This document shows, piece after piece, positions 15,875 to 26,268 of a stretch of DNA of 64,000 nucleotides. Under the pieces are notes generated by a model. It saw only the letters and a program-made list of their open reading frames with translations, was not told where the DNA came from and did no database searches. The translations under genes and the position numbers were made by a program. The DNA is taken from assembly GCA_937974245.1 (NCBI GenBank), contig CALJKV010000121.1, forward strand, positions 1 through 64,000, read 5' to 3'. Position 1 is the stretch's first letter; every line of letters begins with the position of its first letter. The DNA comes from an uncultured Chloroflexota bacterium. Lineage in GTDB: Bacteria > Chloroflexota > Anaerolineae > Aggregatilineales > Phototrophicaceae.

Positions 15875-17755
15875 ATGATGCCCCGTTTACAGCTACAACG
15901 CCCTACTCTATCCGGCAATACGCTGCCCGCACTGCTTGTAGTCACGGCCTTCTTTATTGCCGGGTATCACCTCCAGCAGGAAAGCCTGTGGGCGGATGAA
16001 GCCTGGACTACGTGGGCGGTACGTTCCCCCTATATCCGGGATGTGATTGAGCGCGTGCAGGGAGATGTGCATCCCCCCCTGTACTTCCTGCTGCTTTATG
16101 GCTGGGTGCGGTTGGCCGGCGATTCTGCCCTGGCACTGCGACTGTTTTCGACGCTGGCCGGGAGTATCGGACTGGCGGCGACGTATGCAGTGGGGGCCTG
16201 GCTGTTTGACCGCCGTACCGGACTCATTGCGATGCTCATCCTGGGAACTGCCAGCTTCTTTGTGTACTACAACCGGGAAGCCCGCATGTATACCCTGCTG
16301 ATGGCGCTATCTGCGTTGGCAACCTACGCCTATGTGCGCTGGCGTGAGCGCACTAACCGCTGGAATACACTGGCCTATGTGCTGCTGCTGGCGGCACTCC
16401 TCTATACCCACTATGCCGGGCTGTTGGTGCTGATGACACACGCCCTGCATAGTATCCTGGTCGCCGCGTGGGATTCCCGACCTCGCTTCAATCCTTACCG
16501 CCTGATGCCCTACGGGCTGGCAGTCGTGCTGTTCCTGCCCTGGTTGCCAATTTTCCTGGCACAAATCCGCGCCAACCCTGCCGGCCCGTTGGCACTGCCG
16601 GTAACTACTGATTGGGCAGCGGTGGAAACACTATTAGGGACACTCACCAGTGGGTACTGGCCGCTATTCTTGCTGCCCTTCGTGTTAGGGGGCGCTGTCC
16701 CGCGGCTGCGCGAGTTCGGGCGGGATGTACTGCTGGTGATGCTGTGGCTGGTCGTCACGCCGCTGGCGCTGCTGGCGTTGAACGCGTGGATTATACCGGT
16801 CTACCAGGTGCGTTATGTCATCGCCATCCTGCCCGCCGGTGCGCTGCTGGCCGCTTATGGGCTGCGCTGGTTGAATATAGGAGAGCGCCGCGCCCTGACA
16901 GGCTTGGTGTTTTTTGGCCTGCTGGGCGGGATTGTCTATGCACAGTTGACACTTTATGGCGTGTTCTGGGCGGCTAAGCCGGCCTGGGAACAGGCGATGG
17001 CGACTGTAATCGAAATGCGCCACCCTCTCGAACCAACCATCACCGATTTCACACCATACGGTACCGCTGCGTACTACGACCGTGCATTGGGAGTGCGGCG
17101 GGGTATCGCACTTGACCTCTCATGGCGGCTGCACACGGCGGCTGAAGCCTGGGCACTTACCGCCGTGTTCGATAACGAGCCAACTGTATGGGCGTTGCTG
17201 CCGGTCAACACTGCCAAGTCCTGGCACATTCTGGCGGCGCTGGATACCGGACGCGGCGCATCTTACCGGGCGAGCCTGGTCAATATGATATTTTACCGTT
17301 TTGACACTGACATGCCTGGCGACCTGCGCTTCCGCTTTGGGGATACGCTGCGCTATGTGAGCGGGCCGGGCGCAGACAGACTGCTTATTACGCGAGCGGG
17401 TGGAGACTTGTGCGTTCGTCTCGAACTGGAGGCGCTGCAACCATTACAAAACGAGTATTCGTATGGGCTGCACCTCGTAGACATCACCGGGCAGACCACC
17501 GCAGCCGGGGTGGATGCCGGTCTGGGCATCCGCGACGCCGGGGACATTATCACGCTTGCTCCATGCCTGAGCATCCCCCCGGAAACACCCCCTGGTACTT
17601 ACCACCTGGAGTTGGTCATCTACGAGTGGGCGACGGTGAAGCGCCTCATCCTGCTGGAAGATGGCGGCGGTAGTCCGCTGGCGTGGGGGGATGTCCTGTC
17701 CCTGGGAGCCATCACGGTACGGGAACAGGCCGCGTATGACACACCATATAACTAA
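15875..17755 (+). CDS. GT39/ArnT-like membrane glycosyltransferase
   Basis: Encodes 626 residues. The N-terminal 400 or so form a many-span GT-C fold that transfers a sugar from a polyprenyl phosphate donor on the outer side of the membrane. Hallmarks are the first external loop with SLWADEAWTTW (acidic DE) and the DVHPPLYFLLLYGWV stretch, both typical of PMT_2/GT39-type enzymes. The remaining C-terminal 200 residues are soluble and strand-rich (for example VKRLILLEDGGGSPLAW), probably an external domain. The epimerase gene follows in the same direction after 90 bases, suggesting a shared role in wall or surface glycans. The acceptor is unknown. Confidence 0.9.
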   Translation: MMPRLQLQRPTLSGNTLPALLVVTAFFIAGYHLQQESLWADEAWTTWAVRSPYIRDVIERVQGDVHPPLYFLLLYGWVRLAGDSALALRLFSTLAGSIGLAATYAVGAWLFDRRTGLIAMLILGTASFFVYYNREARMYTLLMALSALATYAYVRWRERTNRWNTLAYVLLLAALLYTHYAGLLVLMTHALHSILVAAWDSRPRFNPYRLMPYGLAVVLFLPWLPIFLAQIRANPAGPLALPVTTDWAAVETLLGTLTSGYWPLFLLPFVLGGAVPRLREFGRDVLLVMLWLVVTPLALLALNAWIIPVYQVRYVIAILPAGALLAAYGLRWLNIGERRALTGLVFFGLLGGIVYAQLTLYGVFWAAKPAWEQAMATVIEMRHPLEPTITDFTPYGTAAYYDRALGVRRGIALDLSWRLHTAAEAWALTAVFDNEPTVWALLPVNTAKSWHILAALDTGRGASYRASLVNMIFYRFDTDMPGDLRFRFGDTLRYVSGPGADRLLITRAGGDLCVRLELEALQPLQNEYSYGLHLVDITGQTTAAGVDAGLGIRDAGDIITLAPCLSIPPETPPGTYHLELVIYEWATVKRLILLEDGGGSPLAWGDVLSLGAITVREQAAYDTPYN

Positions 17756-17845
17756 AATTCACGAGCGGGCGGTTGCCAGATTACGCCGCACTGTGCATAA
17801 TGTTCTCCTGGCAACGTTCGTCGTTATTGTTCTAAGGGCATCTTT

Positions 17846-18793
17846 ATGAGCACACTCATCACAGGCGGGGCTGGGTTTATCGGCAGCCGGCTAGCCGCGC
17901 TGCTTATAGCACAGGGCGAAGCCGTTATTTTGATGGATAACTTCGATGATTACTATGATCCGGCCCTCAAGCGGGCACGTGTGGCAGCGCTAGACGGCAA
18001 TCCGCCCCTGGTTAAAGCTGACATCCGGGATGAATCAACGGTTGTGCGAGTTTTTTCCGAATATAAGGTTACGCGAGTCGCACATCTGGCAGCGATGTCT
18101 GGCGTGCGTTATTCTATCGAGAATGGGCGGCTGTATGCTGACGTGAATACCGCCGGGAGTGTCACTCTGATGAACGTCGCCCGTCAGCATCAGGTTTCCG
18201 TATTTGTCCAGGCCTCCACCTCATCGGTATATGGTCATGCGACCCGTGTGCCGTTTGTCGAAAGTGATGCCCCGGATTTCCCACTAGCCCCCTACCCGGC
18301 CAGCAAACGCGCCGCTGAACTCTTCGGTCACAGTTATCATCACCTTTTCGGCCTCAATGTCACCGTGCTGCGTTTCTTTAATGTGTACGGGCCGTTTGGC
18401 CGCCCGGACATGATGCCCATGCTAACCATTGACAAGATTCTCAGCGGCGAGACAATTCAGTTGTTTAACGGCGGTGACATTCACCGTGATTGGACATATG
18501 TGGATGACACGGTGGCCGGGGTTATGGCAGCCTTGGATAAACCGTTGGGGTACGCGGCGATCAATCTGGGGTATGGATCGCCTATTGCTCTGACAGAATT
18601 CATTCAGATTTATGAGCGGTTGCTAGGAAAAAAGGCTATCACCAAAGATGTCCCGGCACCGGCCAGCGAGCCAATGATTACCTATTGCGACAACACCCGC
18701 GCCCGGCAGTTATTAGGCTTTGACCCCCAGATCGATATTGAGGAAGGCCTATCCCGCACCTGGGATTGGTACCGGGCCTACCACAACCTGTAG
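17846..18793 (+). CDS. NAD-dependent sugar-nucleotide epimerase (UDP-glucuronate 4-epimerase-like)
   Basis: Encodes 315 residues of the extended short-chain dehydrogenase family. The Rossmann motif GGAGFIGS is at residues 7-14. MDNFDDYYDPALKR closely resembles the segment after the second strand in UDP-glucuronate 4-epimerases. The catalytic YPASK follows, with an upstream serine stretch ASTSSVYG. The DIHRDWTYVDD motif for nucleotide-sugar binding is present. Reaction: inversion at C4 of a UDP-sugar, probably UDP-glucuronate to UDP-galacturonate. It follows the GT39-like gene, consistent with supplying a sugar for surface glycans. Confidence 0.9.
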   Translation: MSTLITGGAGFIGSRLAALLIAQGEAVILMDNFDDYYDPALKRARVAALDGNPPLVKADIRDESTVVRVFSEYKVTRVAHLAAMSGVRYSIENGRLYADVNTAGSVTLMNVARQHQVSVFVQASTSSVYGHATRVPFVESDAPDFPLAPYPASKRAAELFGHSYHHLFGLNVTVLRFFNVYGPFGRPDMMPMLTIDKILSGETIQLFNGGDIHRDWTYVDDTVAGVMAALDKPLGYAAINLGYGSPIALTEFIQIYERLLGKKAITKDVPAPASEPMITYCDNTRARQLLGFDPQIDIEEGLSRTWDWYRAYHNL

Positions 18794-18954
18794 GATGAAC
18801 GGTATCCCGACACAAAATCCATACCCCTAATAATTAGGGATATATTTGTTTCCCGCAAGAGTTGGCCTGCCGGCAATTTCCCCATTCGGCAACCTATGTT
18901 ATACTGCGAATCAGATATTGCTCCGGTTAATCGCAGACATAGAAACGAACACCA

Positions 18955-19878
18955 ATGAGACATTTTCTGACACTTTCCGATTGGACAACCAGAGAACTCT
19001 GGCACATCATTCAGCTTGCCGTTTTCCTGAAAATGGAGCACCAGTCAGGCGGCAATCGCCCGATACTGCGCAACAAAGCGCTCGGCATGATTTTCCAGAA
19101 GCCGTCGCTCCGTACCCGTGTATCATTCGAGATGGGAATGCAGCATCTGGGCGGTCATGCGCTTTACCTCAGCCCAGCAGAAATCGGCTTGGGACAGCGC
19201 GAGAGCGTGGCCGATGTAGCACGAGTCATGTCCGGGTATGTTCAGGGCATTATGGCGCGGGTCTTTGACCATGACCACGTTGTACAATTGGCAAAATACG
19301 CCAGTGTGCCAGTCATCAACGGGTTGAGCGACCAGCGGCACCCTTGCCAGGCGATGGCTGACGTGCTGACCATTTTCGAGCATTTTGGCAATACCAAAGG
19401 ACTTAAAGTTGCTTACATTGGTGATGGCAATAACGTGGCCCAGTCGCTGCTGCTGGCTTCCGCCCATTTTGGTATGCACTTCCGTATCGCCACCCCGGTG
19501 GCCTACGAACTTCCAGCCAACGTGCTGGTAGAAGCCGCGAAAATTGCCCAACAGAACGATGTCACGATTGAGACACTCCACGACCCCAATCTGGCGGCTG
19601 AAAACGCCGATGTGATCTACACCGATACGTGGGTCAGTATGGGGCAGGAAGAAGAAACAGCGCGGCGACTGGCGATAATGCAACCCTTCCAGGTGAATGC
19701 TGACCTGGTCAAACGCGCTCACAAGGACGCCATCGTGATGCACTGTCTCCCGGCGCATCGCGGCCAGGAAATCACCGATGAAGTCGCCGACGGGCCGCAC
19801 TCGGTCATCTTCCAGCAGGCGGAAAACCGACTGCACGCTCAGAAAGCGATTCTCGTCAAACTGATGGGGCCGAATTGA
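18955..19878 (+). CDS. argF: Ornithine carbamoyltransferase
   Basis: Joins carbamoyl phosphate and ornithine to citrulline in arginine synthesis. The 307 residues match the family's normal length. Clear motifs are SLRTR for carbamoyl phosphate, HPCQAMAD, DTWVSMGQEEE of the ornithine loop, and HCLPAHRG, whose Cys is the ornithine-binding residue. No other arg gene lies in the window, so it is separate from the rest of its pathway. A TATACT at 18900-18905 could be part of its promoter, but no matching -35 is visible. The TPR-protein gene begins 59 bases downstream on the same strand. Confidence 0.96.
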   Translation: MRHFLTLSDWTTRELWHIIQLAVFLKMEHQSGGNRPILRNKALGMIFQKPSLRTRVSFEMGMQHLGGHALYLSPAEIGLGQRESVADVARVMSGYVQGIMARVFDHDHVVQLAKYASVPVINGLSDQRHPCQAMADVLTIFEHFGNTKGLKVAYIGDGNNVAQSLLLASAHFGMHFRIATPVAYELPANVLVEAAKIAQQNDVTIETLHDPNLAAENADVIYTDTWVSMGQEEETARRLAIMQPFQVNADLVKRAHKDAIVMHCLPAHRGQEITDEVADGPHSVIFQQAENRLHAQKAILVKLMGPN

Positions 19879-19937
19879 GTATCTATCTAATTTTTGACAC
19901 ACCTTACGATGAACAACTAGCAACCTGGGAATAGACC

Positions 19938-22184
19938 ATGCCTGGAAATCGTCAAGCATACGATCAAGCGATGAATGCCGGCCATAACGCTGCCTGGGAC
20001 AAAGAATGGGCGTTGGCGATAGCCGCTTATGGGCAGGCTATTCAAGAGTTCCCGGAAGACGCGGCAGCGCATATTCACCTGGGGCTTGCCCTGCTGGAAA
20101 TCGGGCGACTGGATGACGCCCTCAAGGTGTATACCCGCGCCAACCAACTCAGTCCTAACGACCCGATTCCCCTGGAAAAAAGCGCCGATGTGCTGGAGCG
20201 CATGGGACGCATGAAAGACGCGGCACAGCAGTATATCAACGTATCCGAGGTATATCTGGGCCAACGGGACTATGATAAAGCGATTGACAACTGGGAACGC
20301 GCCACCCGGTTGACCCCCGGCCTGATCCCCATCCACGCCAAATTAGCACAAGCCTACGAGCGGATTGGCAACAAAGCACAGGCAGTCTACCAGTATTTGC
20401 TGTTAGGCTATCATTTCAATCGGATGGGCGAAAACGCTAAGGGCGTCAAATCGGTGCAGCGTGCGCTCAAACTGGACGGCAAATATGCTCCATCGCTCAA
20501 TATGCTGCACGCCCTGCAATCTGGCGGGGATGTCGCCGCACCAATCCGCCCGACTAATGCACCAAGCCAGCCTTCCGGCACCGGCAGTCTGCCCCCCCTG
20601 CCGGATTCACACCGCGATGAGCATGTCATTGGCGAAGCAGACCCACTCGGCCCGATGGGTGAAGCGATGACAGACGCCCTCGGCCTGCTGGCAAGCTATG
20701 TGATCGAAGGCGGTCAGTTAGATGCCGCCGGGGGCAGCGCATTGCAGGCGATGGAATTCCAGCGGCAGGGAGTGAATGACAGGGCGATTACTGCGTACCA
20801 GGCTGCTGTCAAAAGCATGAACCACCCGGCATTGAAGATGAATCTTGGCGGGCTGCTGCTCCTGGCCGACAAACCCAAAGAGGCGCTGCAATTTCTGGGC
20901 GAAGCCGCAACCCACCCACAGTTGGCTGCCGGGGCGTTTCATGCCCTGGGGAAAGCCTACCTTGCGCAAGGTAAACAAAAAAACGCACTGCGCTACCTCA
21001 TCCAGAGCCTGCAAGCGGTAGATACCAGCCTCGCAGTAGACGCGCATGAAATCAGCGATCTCTCCAGTCTCTACGAGCAGTTGATGACCACGCTAGAAGG
21101 GCGCACTGATGAAGCACTGGATACCGTCAACGCCCGCTTTGTGAGTCTCCTCGGTGGCAAGGATTGGAAGCGTCGCATTTCGGAAACCCGCCGCCAGCTT
21201 GAAGAAACGCTGCGTGGACAGGGTGAACAGGGGTTGGTAGATATTCTGGTCGCACAGCGCAGTGACCAACTGACCGACTCGGTGGCACGCATTGACCAGT
21301 ATATGCGACAAAAGCTGTGGATCCTGGCGATGGACGAGTCTCACCGGGCAATTGAGTATTCCCCCTTCTATCTGCCTGTGCATGTCCGCATGGCGGAAAT
21401 CATGATGAATGAGGGGCGTGTGCGCCAAGGCATCACCAAATATAATATCATCGCCAAAACTTATATGATCCGGGGTGAGAATGACCGGGCGGCCTCCATT
21501 TTGGGCGAGGTGCTAGAAATGGCGCCGCTGGATGTCACCGTGCGCGAAAGCCTGATTGAACTGCTGGAAAGTGAAGAACGGTGGGATGAGGCGCTCGACC
21601 AGTACATTGACCTGGCTGATACCTATCACCAGTTAGGTGACTTTGATCGCTCCCGCGACATCTTCATCGAAACCGAACGTCTGGCTTCCCGCACTGGGTC
21701 ACCGCCAGAGAAGATCGTCAGCATCAAGCACCGGATTGCCGATATTGACCAGATGAGGTTGGATGTGCGTAAAGCGCAGAAAATTTACGAAGAAATCATC
21801 CAGACTGACCCGAACGACGAACGGGCACACCGCATGTTGATTGACATCCACTATCGCCAGGGTAACAGCGTTGAAGCCCTCAAGAAACTCGACCAACTGC
21901 TGGGGATTTTCGCTAGAACCAAACAGCTAAACAAGATCACCCAACTGTTAGAAGAGCTTGTCACAATGTACCCCAATGATACTGGGCTGCGCTCACGATT
22001 GGCGGCCATCTACCGGCAGATGGGGCGCAAGAAAGAGGCCATCAAGCAGCTTGATGCCCTGGGTGAACTTCAACTTGAAGCCGGTCAGCACCAGGACGCG
22101 GTGAATACCATCCGCCAGATTGTGGCACTCAATCCTGATGGGATCGAAGACTATAAACGCCTGCTCTCTCAGCTCGGGGGATAA
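19938..22184 (+). CDS. Large TPR-repeat protein
   Basis: Encodes 748 residues, nearly all tetratricopeptide repeats. Typical helices are AAAHIHLGLALLEIGRLDDA, PIPLEKSADVLERMGRMKDA and PIHAKLAQAYERIGNKAQA. A Pro-rich, charged linker (about 195-225) splits an N-terminal block from a middle block (230-380) and a long C-terminal block (about 425-745). There is no signal peptide or membrane span, so it is a cytoplasmic scaffold. Partners are unknown. It follows argF by 59 bases but there is no functional link. TTGACA at 19894-19899 lacks a matching -10. Confidence 0.92.
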   Translation: MPGNRQAYDQAMNAGHNAAWDKEWALAIAAYGQAIQEFPEDAAAHIHLGLALLEIGRLDDALKVYTRANQLSPNDPIPLEKSADVLERMGRMKDAAQQYINVSEVYLGQRDYDKAIDNWERATRLTPGLIPIHAKLAQAYERIGNKAQAVYQYLLLGYHFNRMGENAKGVKSVQRALKLDGKYAPSLNMLHALQSGGDVAAPIRPTNAPSQPSGTGSLPPLPDSHRDEHVIGEADPLGPMGEAMTDALGLLASYVIEGGQLDAAGGSALQAMEFQRQGVNDRAITAYQAAVKSMNHPALKMNLGGLLLLADKPKEALQFLGEAATHPQLAAGAFHALGKAYLAQGKQKNALRYLIQSLQAVDTSLAVDAHEISDLSSLYEQLMTTLEGRTDEALDTVNARFVSLLGGKDWKRRISETRRQLEETLRGQGEQGLVDILVAQRSDQLTDSVARIDQYMRQKLWILAMDESHRAIEYSPFYLPVHVRMAEIMMNEGRVRQGITKYNIIAKTYMIRGENDRAASILGEVLEMAPLDVTVRESLIELLESEERWDEALDQYIDLADTYHQLGDFDRSRDIFIETERLASRTGSPPEKIVSIKHRIADIDQMRLDVRKAQKIYEEIIQTDPNDERAHRMLIDIHYRQGNSVEALKKLDQLLGIFARTKQLNKITQLLEELVTMYPNDTGLRSRLAAIYRQMGRKKEAIKQLDALGELQLEAGQHQDAVNTIRQIVALNPDGIEDYKRLLSQLGG

Positions 22185-22626
22185 GGTAATTGCATTGAGT
22201 CCTGAGTCGCAGTTAAAAAGTGCCGATTGGAAAGCGAAAAGCAGGGACAATACCTGAGTTCTCCCGCATAGGGACGCTGCACACTTTCATCCACCCTTCA
22301 GGTATTTCTTCGCGAGCACGAAAAGGCAATCAGGCAGTCCGATGATTTTTGGCGGATACTTATCCTCAGGACATGGTATATTTTTAGCCAAAGCTCATCT
22401 CCTGAGTGGGGAATTTAACAACCGGTGTGTACAATAGTGAGGCGCAGCACATCTGCGCCTCTGCTATATGTGGTGTGTGCGGGTAGTGTCCGTGCCAGAT
22501 TGGAATCGAAGCGGGCGGCATAATGGGAACGAGCGCCCGTTTTGCGTGTTAAAACATGCAAACTCGCTAAACACTGTGAGAAAGTCTTAAGAAACAGCGC
22601 GATCAGCCTGTACACATTGATCGCTG
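22185..22626. other. Gap before cdaA with degenerate repeats and a hairpin
   Basis: The first 60 bases hold GAGTCCTGAGTCGCAG and AGTGCCGATTGGAAAG, members of the degenerate repeat family described at other gaps. A nine-base perfect hairpin GAGGCGCAG/CTGCGCCTC lies at 22439-22461, without a T run. TACAAT at 22430-22435 could be a -10 for cdaA, but no good -35 is seen. No gene is visible. Confidence 0.5.
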
Positions 22627-23517
22627 ATGAAAGAAGAGCAAGCAACAGTGGAACTCCTGTGGGTACTCGATAATCTAACACTTGGTGCGCTGGTGGATAT
22701 CCTCCTAGTGGCGCTGGTGTTTTTTGGGGCGAGCTTCTTCTTTCGTGGGACTCAGGCGATTGCTCTGCTGCGGGGCATGGGGCTAGTCCTGGCAGGGATG
22801 CTGTTGGTCTCCAGTCTGTTCAACCTGCTGGCACTGCGCTGGCTGTTGGAAAACACCGTCCTGGTGCTAGGGATTGCCATTCCGATCATCTTCCAGCCGG
22901 AGATTCGCCGGGCATTGGAGCAGTTAGGCCGCGCCGGGATTACACTGAACCAGCGACAAACCCCCGACACTGCCCGCATCCGGGTTATCGCAGAAGTCTG
23001 CCAGGCAGCGGAAAAGCTCTCGGAACGGCGGCACGGGGCGCTCATCGTACTGCGCCGCAACAGCAGTCTTCAGGAATATATCCGTACCGGGATTCCGCTG
23101 GATAGCGACATTACCGCACAGCTTCTTCTGACCATCTTCTGGCCCAAAACCGAACTGCATGACGGCGCGGCAATTATTGATGAGAATGGACGGGTCGCGG
23201 CGGCGGCGGCAGTGCTTCCCCTAACAGCCAGTCGCAACATGCCCGACCCCAAGCTCGGCACGCGCCATCGCGCCGGATTGGGCATCAGTGAGGTGAGCGA
23301 CGCCATCTGTGTGATTGTCTCCGAAGAAACCGGGAAAATCGCGATCACTAACGGCGGAAGGATGATCGCTCGTCTGGATGCCAAGCGACTACAGGCAATC
23401 CTCAATGCATTTTACGGGCCAGAGCGGAAACCGCCGGCCTACCCCTGGTCGCCTGTGGTGGAAAGAGGTCAGGCCCTGTTGGTTACACTGCGCGGAAGGC
23501 GGAATCAGGCCGGATGA
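22627..23517 (+). CDS. cdaA: Diadenylate cyclase, membrane type
   Basis: Makes cyclic di-AMP from two ATP. The 296 residues have three N-terminal spans (about 16-75), a short helix region, and the DAC domain. Catalytic motifs are LHDGAAIIDENGRV with the DGA, and GTRHRAGLGISE with RHR, both required for ATP and metal binding. c-di-AMP controls wall and potassium homeostasis in many Gram-positive-type bacteria. The next gene, cdaR, overlaps by four bases (ATGA), the usual pairing. The start ATG at 22627 has an unconvincing ribosome site; a GTG seven codons later is possible. Confidence 0.95.
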   Translation: MKEEQATVELLWVLDNLTLGALVDILLVALVFFGASFFFRGTQAIALLRGMGLVLAGMLLVSSLFNLLALRWLLENTVLVLGIAIPIIFQPEIRRALEQLGRAGITLNQRQTPDTARIRVIAEVCQAAEKLSERRHGALIVLRRNSSLQEYIRTGIPLDSDITAQLLLTIFWPKTELHDGAAIIDENGRVAAAAAVLPLTASRNMPDPKLGTRHRAGLGISEVSDAICVIVSEETGKIAITNGGRMIARLDAKRLQAILNAFYGPERKPPAYPWSPVVERGQALLVTLRGRRNQAG

Positions 23518-24758
23518 AGCAGCAAAACATCACACGAGATCAATTAATCCATAATCTGATATGGTTTTTGGGCGCTTTGGTGCTGGCTTTCCTGGTCTGG
23601 GTATGGGCAAATCTCCAATCCAACCCGATTCTCCAGGAACCGTTCCAGGAACGAATCACGATAGATATGACGCCCGACGAGGGCATGATGATAACCACTG
23701 TCTCAGCACGCACGGCAGCCGTCGTGGTACGTGCACAAAAATCCGTGTTGGATTTGTTGACGGTGGATGAGATTGACGTTTGGGCGGATCTAAATGGCCT
23801 GGGGATAGGGACACACACTGTCGAATTACACCCGAATATTGCCCGGCAGGCGCGGATCGTGGATATTTCCCCCAGCCAGATTCGGGTGACAATCGAAGAA
23901 CGTGCCCAGCGTCAGGCTCCTCTGCACGCCGTGATTACCCATGACCCGCCTTTAGGGTTCACCTACAGTGAGCCGGAATTTTCTGGGGTGACACTTAACC
24001 AGGTATTGGTCAGCGGCCCGGCCAGCAAAGTCCAGCAGGTAGCCGCCGTTAATGTGGAAATTGACCTCACCCAGCAGCGCAACCCGTATGAAGGCGACCT
24101 GAAAGCGGTGGCAGTTACCGCGGAAGGTACAGTTGTCAGCGACGTGACCTTAGAGCCAGGGACGGTGCATGTAACGGTGGGTATCAGCCGGCGCGATGAC
24201 GTACAGGAAGTACGTATCCGGCCCAATTTAACCGGTGAAGTCCCGGATGGTTACGTATTGAGCGCGGTGAGCATTGATCCACAAGTGGCGCTCGTCAGCG
24301 GTACGCCTGATGCGCTTGCCAACCTGCCTGACTTGCTCGATACTACCCCAATAGACCTGGCGAACAGGACGGCCAGCTTTGAGCAAACCGTGAGCGTACC
24401 GCTGAATGAGACTGCACTGGTGCTGCTCAGTGCCCAAACGGTGACAGTATCGGTAGAAATCAACGCCCAGACGACCAGCCGCCAATTCGATGGTATCCCG
24501 ATTGAAGTCGCCGGGCTGGGTGAAGGCCTGACAGCCCAATTCGCACCCAATGAGGTCACGGTGCTGATTACCGGCCCAGAGCCGGAACTCGTGGCACTGC
24601 AAGCGGCGGATATTCATGTTACGGTAGATTTGACCGGGCTGGCAGAAGGCAATTACCAGATCACACCGCAGGTGGCGGTAGCCCAGGTGACAACCAGCAG
24701 TGTCACCATCCTGCCCGCCGAGGTAGATATTGAGATTAAGCCGCTAAACGGGCAGTAA
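23514..24758 (+). CDS. cdaR: YbbR-domain regulator of CdaA
   Basis: Encodes 414 residues: an N-terminal membrane span (about 12-32, IWFLGALVLAFLVWVWANLQ), then about four repeated YbbR domains of beta-rich sequence outside the membrane. Recurrent signatures are VSGPASKVQQV, VSGTPDALANL and ITGPEPELVAL, one per domain. Such proteins bind and modulate CdaA. The overlap with cdaA by four bases shows translational coupling. In many bacteria glmM completes this operon; here a glycosyltransferase follows instead. Confidence 0.9.
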   Translation: MKQQNITRDQLIHNLIWFLGALVLAFLVWVWANLQSNPILQEPFQERITIDMTPDEGMMITTVSARTAAVVVRAQKSVLDLLTVDEIDVWADLNGLGIGTHTVELHPNIARQARIVDISPSQIRVTIEERAQRQAPLHAVITHDPPLGFTYSEPEFSGVTLNQVLVSGPASKVQQVAAVNVEIDLTQQRNPYEGDLKAVAVTAEGTVVSDVTLEPGTVHVTVGISRRDDVQEVRIRPNLTGEVPDGYVLSAVSIDPQVALVSGTPDALANLPDLLDTTPIDLANRTASFEQTVSVPLNETALVLLSAQTVTVSVEINAQTTSRQFDGIPIEVAGLGEGLTAQFAPNEVTVLITGPEPELVALQAADIHVTVDLTGLAEGNYQITPQVAVAQVTTSSVTILPAEVDIEIKPLNGQ

Positions 24759-24841
24759 GGGTGCACACCTTACGACAGCTCAGGATGCACTACAACAGGC
24801 ATAAATCTGCTCTTCAATTTACCAAGAGGTTATTTCGCTGC

Positions 24842-26074
24842 ATGACACGATTCTGGTTTATTTCTGCGCCATTATTCGGGCATCTCGATTGGGGCGGCTT
24901 TCTGAAAACGGCACAGGTGCTGCAAAAGCAGGGGCACAGTGTCACCTGGATAAGCGAACACCCTATCGGTGGCACGATTTCCCAGGCGGGAATCACCTTC
25001 ATGCCGGTGCGCGCTACTGGCTGGCTTTGGCCGCCGCCACCCCCACCCGACTTCACTACGCTCCCCCCACAAGAAGCCGTCATGCTCCGCTACCGGCGGG
25101 CACTGGATACCTGGCTCAGTGAAGATTTAGTCGGCGACGCCGTCGTGGCGGTAATCGAACTGGCCGGGCAAATTGGCAAGCCGGACGTGATTGCTACCGA
25201 CCCGTTTTTGAGCGCGGCGGCCCTGGCAGCGGAAGCATTGGACGTGCCGCTAGCTGTCTGTGGCTGGCCGGCTATGCGCGAACTGGATGAGACGCGTCTG
25301 TTCCCGGTACAGTCCAAACTCGGTCAGGAAAGTCAGAATCGTCTCGCCCGGCTGCGTCAGCGTTTCGGGCTGTTGGGAGTGAACTTTGCCCAGGGGCCGA
25401 CTCCGTCAATTATCAGCCCTCAGCGCCATATCAGCTACTTCAGTGCTGCCTGGTACCAGGCAGAAGGTGATTTACTGCTGGCACAAAACACCTTTGTCGG
25501 TGGCGCACCACTGGCGCCAACTTCCCCGCCACCGGCTTGGCTGGATGACATCCCTGGGGGCGCACCGTTAGCAGTGGTGACGCTCGGCAGCGTGTTCACC
25601 GGCGATCTGGGGTTCTTTAGCTGGGCAGCACAGGCCGCCGCCCATGCCGGGTATGTGCCACTGGTCGTCATCGGGCGCAATCCGATCACGCCTGAGCAAA
25701 AGGATGAGTTAAAAGCCGCGCTCCCCCCCACTACACGCCTGCTAAACTGGATACCGTTTGAGCATGTTTTGCCACGTACTCGCCTCCTCATTCATCATGG
25801 CGGGATGGGGACAACCCACGCCGCTGTAATTCACGGCATCCCACAGATCGCTGTCCCGCACGCCGCTGACCAGCGTGGGAATGCCCGCCGCATCGCCCAG
25901 GCCAAAGTCGGCCTCAACCTGACGGCACATGATGTACGTAATGGAGCGCTGCTGGAGGGCGTGAAAGCCCTCACCCACGACTCCCGCGTTCAGGCAAATG
26001 CCCGCGACCTCGCCGCTCACTTTGCCAGCCTGGGTGGGCCGGAACACGCCGCCGGCCTTCTGGCAAAACTGTAA
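24842..26074 (+). CDS. GT1/UGT-like glycosyltransferase
   Basis: Encodes 410 residues from the ATG of MTRFWFISAPLFGHLDWGG; the frame is open to a GTG 27 codons earlier, but the PLFGHLDWGG motif belongs at the N-terminus of this family. GT-B fold enzymes of this kind move a sugar from a nucleotide sugar to a small lipid or natural product. The C-terminal donor-binding region is clear: LLNWIPFEHVLPRTRLLIHH, GGMGTTHAAVIHGIPQIAVP and HAADQRGNARRI, with HHGG and the D-Q pair of the UGT signature. It follows cdaR by 83 bases and might share its transcript. The acceptor is unknown. Confidence 0.9.
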   Translation: MTRFWFISAPLFGHLDWGGFLKTAQVLQKQGHSVTWISEHPIGGTISQAGITFMPVRATGWLWPPPPPPDFTTLPPQEAVMLRYRRALDTWLSEDLVGDAVVAVIELAGQIGKPDVIATDPFLSAAALAAEALDVPLAVCGWPAMRELDETRLFPVQSKLGQESQNRLARLRQRFGLLGVNFAQGPTPSIISPQRHISYFSAAWYQAEGDLLLAQNTFVGGAPLAPTSPPPAWLDDIPGGAPLAVVTLGSVFTGDLGFFSWAAQAAAHAGYVPLVVIGRNPITPEQKDELKAALPPTTRLLNWIPFEHVLPRTRLLIHHGGMGTTHAAVIHGIPQIAVPHAADQRGNARRIAQAKVGLNLTAHDVRNGALLEGVKALTHDSRVQANARDLAAHFASLGGPEHAAGLLAKL

Positions 26075-26268
26075 TTGAAGCAGGGCTTGTTTCGGCAGCC
26101 AACGCAATAGTGGTATACTCCGCAAACTTACCTTCACCCTCCCAATGCACTACTGGTCATATTACCTGTTCCGGTTGCCAGTCTTCTCAAGTCTCATCAA
26201 CAGCCAGGACTCAAGACTCTCCTCACCGCCACCCTTTTCAGCTATACTGGCGGCGAAAGGCAGGGTCT